From the NCBI GenBank assembly GCA_020024615.1, contig JAHHTP010000040.1:1-10332 (forward strand): a stretch of DNA of 10,332 bases, in the 5' to 3' direction. The position numbers were made by a program, and so were the translations under genes. Position 1 is the first letter of the stretch, and each line of letters starts with the position of its first letter. Shown here in pieces: positions 5,601 through 10,332 of the stretch. A model generated the notes under the pieces. The model made no database searches. It had not been told where the DNA came from and was given only the letters and a program-made list of their open reading frames with translations. Source of the stretch: Oscillospiraceae bacterium. Lineage in GTDB: Bacteria; Bacillota; Clostridia; Oscillospirales; Ruminococcaceae.

Positions 5601-8600
5601 ATGAACGAGACAGAAAAACGCTTTGAGGAATTCATAGAGTCCTACCTTGTTTCTGAGAATGGCGGATGGACAAAGGCAACAGATGCCGGTTATTGTAGCG
5701 ATGAAAGCAAAGATATGTTTCTGGACATCGTCACTCTGACCGATTTCGTGAAAAGCACCCAGCCCATGGCATGGAAACGCTTTGAGCGGATGTGTACGAT
5801 TAGTCCGATTCGGCAGTTTTATAAGGCATTTGAAAATGCCGTCACGCAGGATGGATTGATTTCTGTTCTGCGTCACGGCTTCAAGCATCGTGGCATCAAC
5901 TTTCGTGTGTGCTATTTTAAACCAGAGTCTGAGCTGAATGAGGTGTCCATCACCAACTACCAAAAGAATATCTGCCAGTGTATCCGCCAGTGGCACTATT
6001 CTAAGCGCAATACAAATACAGTTGATATGATGCTGGCTGTCAACGGCATCCCCGTTGTGGCGATTGAACTGAAGAATCAGCTTACCGGGCAGTCGGTAGA
6101 TGATGCCATGCGCCAGTGGCAATATGACCGCAACCCGAATGAACCAGCATTCGGATTTAATAAACGTGTCCTCGCATACTTTGCCTGCGACCTCTACAAC
6201 GTATATATGACCACTCAGCTGAAAGGCCCGGAGACTACTTTCCTCCCGTTTAATCAGGGAAGTGCCGGTGCAGGCAAGGATGGCGGTGCAGGCAACCCCA
6301 AAAGCGTCGATGGTAGCTATGTTACTTCATACTTCTGGGAGAAGGTTCTCCAGAAGGATAGCTTGTTGGATATTCTGCAAAAGTTCATTAACTACGAAAG
6401 AACAGAAAAAAAAGAGACTTTGCCGGACGGTTCCACAAAGAAAACCGTCAGCAGTAAAGTCATTTTCCCACGGTATCACCAGTTGGATGTCGTGCGTCAA
6501 CTGGTCGATCATGTTAGAACTAATGGCGCTGGACATAACTATCTCATCCAACACAGTGCCGGTTCCGGCAAGTCTAATTCTATCGCTTGGACGGCTTACC
6601 GTATGGCCAGCCTCCACAACGAAAACAACGATGCAATTTTTAACAGCGTAATCATTATTACAGACCGCCGCATTCTCGATCAACAGTTGCAGGCCACTGT
6701 TTCCAGTTTTGACCATACTTTGGGAAGCGTGGTTACGATTGATGAGAAGAAAAACTCCGGTGCTCTGCGTGATGCCATTAATGATGGAAAGCGAATCATT
6801 GTCACCACTTTGCAGAAGTTCCCTGTAATTTACAATGAAATTGAGTCCGCTGTTGGTAAGCATTATGCAGTTATTGTAGATGAGGCACACAGCAGCCAGA
6901 CTGGACAGAGTGCATTAAAACTCAAGGCTGCTCTTGCTGATATGAGCGATGCTCTTGCAGAATATGCCGAACTGGAAGAAAAGGCTATTGAAGAAGTAGA
7001 GGCAAACGATATTCTTGTGCAAGAAATGCTCAGCCAGGGTAAGCACAGCAATATGAGTTTCTTTGCATTTACTGCAACGCCCAAAGGCAAAACCCTCGAA
7101 ATTTTCGGCGAACCTCAACCGGATGGTTCTTTCCACCCCTTTCACATCTATTCGATGCGACAGGCTATCGAAGAAGGGTTTATCCTGGATGTTTTGGCGA
7201 ACTATACCACATACAAAATGTGTTATCAAATTGCAAAGGATGTCCAGGACAACCCAGAAGTCCCTACCTCCAAGGCTGTTAGAACGATTCGACGTTATGA
7301 GGAATTACATCCGCACAACCTTCAGCAGAAAGCAGCTATTATCGTAGAGACTTTCCGTGAGGTTACAAAAAAGAAAATCGGTGGCCGTGGAAAGATGATG
7401 GTGGTTACTGCATCCAGACTGGCAGCAGTCCGCTACTATCATGAAATCAAGCGTTATCTTGAAAGCAACAATTACGATGATGTAGAAATCATGATTGCTT
7501 TTAGTGGGAGCCTGAAAGACCCGGATGATCCGACAGGCACTGAGTACACCGAAAGTGGTATGAATGTAGATCGCAACGGTAATCGGGTGAAGGAAAGCCA
7601 GACAAAAGCTGTATTCCACGAGGAAGGCAATATTCTCATTGTTGCAGAAAAGTATCAGACTGGCTTTGATGAGCCGCTTCTCCACACAATGATTGTTGAC
7701 AAAGAGCTTCGTGATGTGAAGGCTGTTCAAACTTTGAGCCGTGTCAACCGCGTTTACCCTGGCAAAGAGGACACCTATATTCTCGATTTTGTAAATCCGA
7801 TTGAACGCATCCGTGAAGCTTTCCAGCAGTTTTATCAGGAGACCAGCCTGGATGAAGAAATCAACTTTGATTTGATTTACACAACGCAGAAAACGCTTCG
7901 TAGTTTTGGCATTTATACGGATGAGAATATTGAAGAAGTATCCAGCATTTACTTTGACTCGGATGTGCGCAAGGCAAATCTGACTCAGGGGAAAATATCC
8001 AATGCGCTAAAGCCTGTGGCTGATAAGTACAACGAACTCAATCAGGAGCAACGCTATCAGTTTCGTAGAGAAGTCCGTGCGCTTGTTAAGTGGTATAATT
8101 ACATTTCTCAAATTACTCGCATGTTCGATAAGGAACTGCACAAAGAGTACGTTTTATGCTCTTACTTGGCAAAGCTGCTTCCCTCTGATCCCGTACAGCC
8201 ATTTGACCTTGATAATAGAGTCAAGCTGGAATATTATCGTCTGGAAAAGACATACGAAGGTGCGATTGAACTTGAAAGCAAGCCTGGTTCTTGGAAACCG
8301 ACTCAGCCCAAACGAGCTGGTGGTCAGAAAGATCGTACCAGTCCATTGGACGAGATCATTCAGCGCATTAATGAAGAGTTTTATGGTGAATTCACAGACG
8401 CAGACCGTGTAATGGTTGATACGCTGTATCAAAAAATGCGCAAGGATGCTAAAGCAAAGAAAGCAGCAAAGACCGAGGATCGCCAAGTATATGAGAGAAG
8501 TCTTTTCCCGGGGATTTTTGATACAACCGCACAGGAAGCTTACATGGAGAACACCGCAGCATATGAGCAGCTCTTCTTGGATGCAGATAAGTATCAGGCT

Positions 8601-8654
8601 GTGATGAGAGCTTTAGCGGATCGTCTATATAAAGAACTACACGATAATAAATAA
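5601..8654 (+). CDS. hsdR: Type I restriction enzyme subunit HsdR (nuclease and translocase)
   Basis: A 1017-residue motor and nuclease subunit of normal family length. The N-terminal PD-(D/E)xK nuclease shows D142 (in NTVDMMLAVNG) and E156-L-K158 (in VVAIELKNQ), followed by the Q-x3-Y element QWQYDRNP (172-179). The superfamily 2 helicase motor shows Walker A SAGSGKS (319-325), TDRRILDQQ (354-362), DEAH (427-430), FTATPKG (490-496), the motif V region ILIVAEKYQTGFDEP (678-692) and motif VI QTLSRVNR (710-717). The rest is the helical domain that docks on HsdM. All expected catalytic residues are present, so it should be functional. ATG at 5601 was chosen over GTG at 5595, which is too close to AAAGGTGG (about 5586-5593). 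It starts 2 nt after the hsdS stop and ends the operon. No clear terminator follows. Confidence 0.95.
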   Translation: MNETEKRFEEFIESYLVSENGGWTKATDAGYCSDESKDMFLDIVTLTDFVKSTQPMAWKRFERMCTISPIRQFYKAFENAVTQDGLISVLRHGFKHRGINFRVCYFKPESELNEVSITNYQKNICQCIRQWHYSKRNTNTVDMMLAVNGIPVVAIELKNQLTGQSVDDAMRQWQYDRNPNEPAFGFNKRVLAYFACDLYNVYMTTQLKGPETTFLPFNQGSAGAGKDGGAGNPKSVDGSYVTSYFWEKVLQKDSLLDILQKFINYERTEKKETLPDGSTKKTVSSKVIFPRYHQLDVVRQLVDHVRTNGAGHNYLIQHSAGSGKSNSIAWTAYRMASLHNENNDAIFNSVIIITDRRILDQQLQATVSSFDHTLGSVVTIDEKKNSGALRDAINDGKRIIVTTLQKFPVIYNEIESAVGKHYAVIVDEAHSSQTGQSALKLKAALADMSDALAEYAELEEKAIEEVEANDILVQEMLSQGKHSNMSFFAFTATPKGKTLEIFGEPQPDGSFHPFHIYSMRQAIEEGFILDVLANYTTYKMCYQIAKDVQDNPEVPTSKAVRTIRRYEELHPHNLQQKAAIIVETFREVTKKKIGGRGKMMVVTASRLAAVRYYHEIKRYLESNNYDDVEIMIAFSGSLKDPDDPTGTEYTESGMNVDRNGNRVKESQTKAVFHEEGNILIVAEKYQTGFDEPLLHTMIVDKELRDVKAVQTLSRVNRVYPGKEDTYILDFVNPIERIREAFQQFYQETSLDEEINFDLIYTTQKTLRSFGIYTDENIEEVSSIYFDSDVRKANLTQGKISNALKPVADKYNELNQEQRYQFRREVRALVKWYNYISQITRMFDKELHKEYVLCSYLAKLLPSDPVQPFDLDNRVKLEYYRLEKTYEGAIELESKPGSWKPTQPKRAGGQKDRTSPLDEIIQRINEEFYGEFTDADRVMVDTLYQKMRKDAKAKKAAKTEDRQVYERSLFPGIFDTTAQEAYMENTAAYEQLFLDADKYQAVMRALADRLYKELHDNK

Positions 8655-8918
8655 ACAAGAATATATTCCCTGACGTGATAAGAACAACATAAATCAGAAT
8701 TTTATTGATTCCATAGAGAAAATAAATCAAGAGACAAACAATGCCTGTGTTAATACTCTTTATAGTTATACCGGCCTGTTAGTATAAATAGAGTTTTCTC
8801 CATTGCTAATTGCAGAATAGCTTTGCATGAACGGGTGTAAATCAGTACAGGAATCTACAACGACCCAAGAACTGGTAACATACAGGGGTAGTTCCGAAGG
8901 CGTGTCTCTGATTAATAG
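8655..8918. other. Spacer between hsdR and tnpV, no gene recognised
   Basis: Both strands hold only short open frames without convincing ribosome sites. On the minus strand a frame of about 50 codons is open from about 8912 to 8770 (containing LPLYVTSSWVVVD), but it has no start codon and could be a gene fragment. No G+C-rich hairpin with a T-run was found after hsdR, so where the operon transcript ends is unclear. It might run into antisense of tnpV. Confidence 0.5.
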
Positions 8919-9293
8919 TTATCTGTAAATCAATTCGGCGTTGACTATTGCCATAGCTTGGCTGTGGATATTATTCATACGCTGAACCCACAGCAGTTGA
9001 TTTTCAGCCTTGAGTTTCTCCGTGATTCCTTCTTTTTTTGACAGCTCCGCCACAAGTCTGTCAAACATTTTCTGTGCCTGCTGTTCAATATCCGCAAGAT
9101 GGGGATAGAGTGTGCACTTTGTCAGCATATTGTAGTAGAGAACACGGTGATGTTCTTTAAGAAAATGCCTGCGACGCTGTCCCCACACGCCGATCTGATA
9201 TTCTGGCTGCTTGGGCAGTTTTACATCGGGTAGCAAGTAATCGCCCTGCTGTGTGTAGGTACTGCTGTTTTGCTCAAATAAAGTCTTTGTCAT
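8919..9293 (-). CDS. tnpV: TnpV-type transposon-encoded protein
   Basis: A 124-residue protein matching TnpV of clostridial transposons in length and in its main blocks. These are an N-terminal TYTQQGDYLLPDVKLP (12-27), then WGQRRRHFLKEHHRVLYYNML (37-57), YPHLADIEQQAQ (63-74), and a C-terminal GITEKLKAENQLLWVQRMNNI (88-108). TnpV is known only as a protein carried on mobile elements; its role is not established. The ATG at 9293-9291 has a clean AGGAGG on the minus strand about 7 nt upstream. No recombinase or resolvase lies beside it within the window, so it may be a leftover of a larger element. The strong terminator at 9374-9412 isolates it from the metal-ATPase gene. Confidence 0.85.
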   Translation of the reverse strand: MTKTLFEQNSSTYTQQGDYLLPDVKLPKQPEYQIGVWGQRRRHFLKEHHRVLYYNMLTKCTLYPHLADIEQQAQKMFDRLVAELSKKEGITEKLKAENQLLWVQRMNNIHSQAMAIVNAELIYR

Positions 9294-9373
9294 AGTCTTG
9301 ACCTCCTGTAATTTGATTGTGCTTTCATTTTACAGAACTCTTCTGAAAAAGACGAATGTGCGAAAAAAGAAAA

Positions 9374-9412
9374 GCCGAGAAGAACTTTTTTATAGTTCTT
9401 CTCGGCAATTTT
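9374..9412. terminator. Strong bidirectional terminator
   Basis: GCCGAGAAGAACT (9374-9386) pairs perfectly over 13 bp with AGTTCTTCTCGGC (9394-9406) around a 7-nt loop. Rightward the stem is followed by AATTTTCTT. Leftward it is followed by TTTTCTTTTTTCG, the better T-tract. It is the strongest terminator in the window. It stands 28 nt beyond a leftward stop codon at 9434-9436 and upstream of tnpV. Confidence 0.85.
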
Positions 9413-9433
9413 CTTGTCCTGTTGCAATGCTCG

Positions 9434-9536
9434 TTATCCTAATTTCGATAAACTGTCCTTAGGAACCTCTGGCATTGGGCAGGCGGCTTTTTCACTTTTC
9501 TGTAATTTTATATTGACACAGAGGGAAGATAGGTGT
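9434..9536 (-). pseudogene. Possible 3' stub of a leftward gene ending at the terminator
   Basis: A leftward frame is open from about 9536 to the TAA at 9434-9436 and ends AACPMPEVPKDSLSKLG. It stops 28 nt before a strong terminator oriented for it, the normal arrangement at the end of a gene. It has no start codon with a ribosome site, and its upstream part overlaps the promoter of the metal-ATPase gene. It may be the tail of a gene cut by insertion of the ATPase module, or a chance frame. I do not recognise the peptide. Confidence 0.2.
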
Positions 9537-9541
9537 ATAGT
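9513..9541 (+). promoter_or_regulatory. Promoter of the metal-ATPase gene
   Basis: TTGACA (9513-9518) is a perfect -35, and TATAGT (9536-9541) at 17-bp spacing is a near-consensus -10. It should be strong unless repressed. The dyads at 9548-9588 lie just downstream, over the expected transcription start and early leader. Confidence 0.8.
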
Positions 9542-9547
9542 AAACGC

Positions 9548-9588
9548 AACAAATGAATGTATGTGCATATGTTAATATATATGCGCAT
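9548..9588 (+). promoter_or_regulatory. Overlapping dyads, likely metal-sensor operator
   Basis: ATGTGCATAT (9561-9570) and ATATGCGCAT (9579-9588) form an inverted repeat with one mismatch. AACAAATG (9548-9555) and CATATGTT (9566-9573) form a second, overlapping one. A/T-rich dyads over the transcription start are typical operators of ArsR/SmtB-type metal sensors that control CadA-like pumps. No such regulator gene is in the window, so the identity is inference. AGGAGGG (9591-9597) follows as the ribosome site. Confidence 0.5.
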
Positions 9589-9602
9589 TTAGGAGGGATA
9601 CC

Positions 9603-10332
9603 ATGCGCAATCAAGTCTATATCATTGACGGCCTGGACTGCGCCAACTGTGCGGCAAAGATCGAGCGGAAAATCAATGATCTGCCTCAGGTGGAGCAGGC
9701 TACGATTACCTTTGCGACACGGCAGCTCCGTGTGACGGCAGAAGACCCGGACAGCCTGCTGCCGGAAATGCTGAAACTGGCTCGCTCCGTTGAGGAAGGA
9801 GCAGAGATATACCCCCGGGATTCTCGAAAGGCATCCCATAGAGAACAGCATCATCATGATCATTGCGGCTGCGGATGCGGTGAAGAACACCATCATCACC
9901 ACGAAGATGACTGTTGCTGCGGTGAAGAACACCACCATCACCACGAAGATGGCTGCTGCTGCGGCGAAGAACACCACCATCACGAAGATAGCTGTTGCGA
10001 CGAAGAACAGCATCACCATGCCCACGGTAACGAGCGGGATGCAAAAGATAAAAAGGTGATATTAGGCGGTGCAGGTCTTTATGCGGTTGCTCTGATTGTG
10101 AGTGCATTTGATGCGCCAATCTGGGTCAGCGGACTGCTGTTTGTGGCATCCTATTTGCTGCTGGGCGCAGAAGTACTGCAGACTGCCGGAAGAAATATGA
10201 CAAAAGGTCATTTGTTTGACGAAAACTTCCTGATGGGTGTCGCTACTCTGGGCGCATTCCTGATTGGCGAATTCCCGGAAGCCGTAGGCATTATGCTTTT
10301 CTATCGCATTGGCGAGTTCTTTGAGCATAAGG
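9603..10332 (+). CDS. cadA: Heavy-metal P1B-type ATPase, CadA/ZntA-like (5' part)
   Basis: An open frame of 243 codons begins at ATG 9603 behind AGGAGGG and continues past the right edge. It encodes the N-terminal third of a metal-exporting P-type ATPase, which pumps soft or divalent metals such as Cd, Zn or Pb out across the cell membrane. Residues 1-66 form a heavy-metal-associated domain with GLDCANC (C13, C16). Residues 83-141 are a linker of His/Cys/acidic repeats. Membrane segments follow at about 152-169, 173-191 and 207-223, and the conserved FDENFLMGVATLGAFLIGEFPEAV-type block (205-228) and MLFYRIGEFFE (231-241) are characteristic of CadA/ZntA. The catalytic DKTGT and CPC-type motifs would lie outside the window, so metal specificity cannot be read. 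The leftward open frames over the repeats are shadows. Confidence 0.9.
   Translation, partial: MRNQVYIIDGLDCANCAAKIERKINDLPQVEQATITFATRQLRVTAEDPDSLLPEMLKLARSVEEGAEIYPRDSRKASHREQHHHDHCGCGCGEEHHHHHEDDCCCGEEHHHHHEDGCCCGEEHHHHEDSCCDEEQHHHAHGNERDAKDKKVILGGAGLYAVALIVSAFDAPIWVSGLLFVASYLLLGAEVLQTAGRNMTKGHLFDENFLMGVATLGAFLIGEFPEAVGIMLFYRIGEFFEHK
9876..9998 (+). repeat. In-frame tandem repeat encoding a His/Cys/acidic metal-binding linker
   Basis: Three head-to-tail units of 42, 42 and 39 bp encode CGEEHHHHHEDDCC, CGEEHHHHHEDGCC and CGEEHHHHEDSCC, followed by a decayed partial unit DEEQHHHAH. All length differences are multiples of three, so the frame is kept. The units are near-identical in DNA, indicating recent duplication or slippage. 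Just before them lie HHHDHCGCGCG residues of the same character. Confidence 0.9.

Noticed and set aside
5562..6122. Leftward 186-codon frame over the start of hsdR
   Set aside because: It is antisense to the conserved nuclease domain of HsdR and has no ribosome site or family signature.
9861..10025. CRISPR-like array
   Set aside because: The units are contiguous, in frame and coding, with no unique spacers between them.
9492..10119. Leftward frames rich in Val/Phe/Met or His/Arg across the repeats
   Set aside because: They are antisense shadows of the His/Cys repeat. The rightward frame encodes a recognisable P1B-type ATPase.

Overview
The window looks like an accessory region from a low-to-mid G+C Firmicute, most likely a gut-type Clostridium relative. 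This is an inference from three things: strong AGGAGG-type ribosome binding sites, a TnpV-type transposon protein, and a CadA-type metal ATPase of the kind common in those genomes. No rRNA, tRNA or CRISPR array was found.

Left part (1-1060) is read leftward. An operon of two tiny genes lies here: a 71-residue protein with a C-terminal Cys/His cluster, then a DUF2188 protein. It has a TATAAT promoter near 1030 and a long structured leader with a strong ribosome site in front of a three-codon ORF. It ends at a 13-bp-stem terminator (246-281). A second leftward promoter (202-230) then serves the 5' end of an unidentified gene that runs off the left edge.

Centre (1074-8654) is a complete type I restriction-modification operon read rightward, in the order ISL3-transposase-like gene, hsdM, hsdS, hsdR. 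The genes overlap or nearly abut: 14 nt, 8 nt, then a gap of 2 nt. HsdM and HsdS would form the methyltransferase, and HsdR adds the ATP-driven translocase and nuclease. The first gene keeps the ISL3 zinc-finger and fold landmarks, but the usual first catalytic Asp reads as Val, its C-terminus is short, and it has no insertion-sequence ends. Its promoter has the dyad TTTGGTGGCAAA between -35 and -10, with an identical copy 51 bp upstream. Together these suggest a domesticated transposase acting as an extra component or regulator of the operon. This is the most interesting part of the window.

Right part (8655-10332): a spacer with no recognisable gene, then tnpV read leftward, a strong bidirectional terminator, and what may be the tail of a broken leftward gene. 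Last comes a consensus promoter with overlapping dyads driving the 5' part of a CadA/ZntA-like P1B-type ATPase, which runs off the right edge. Between its N-terminal metal-binding domain and its membrane domain, this ATPase carries tandem His/Cys/acidic repeats.
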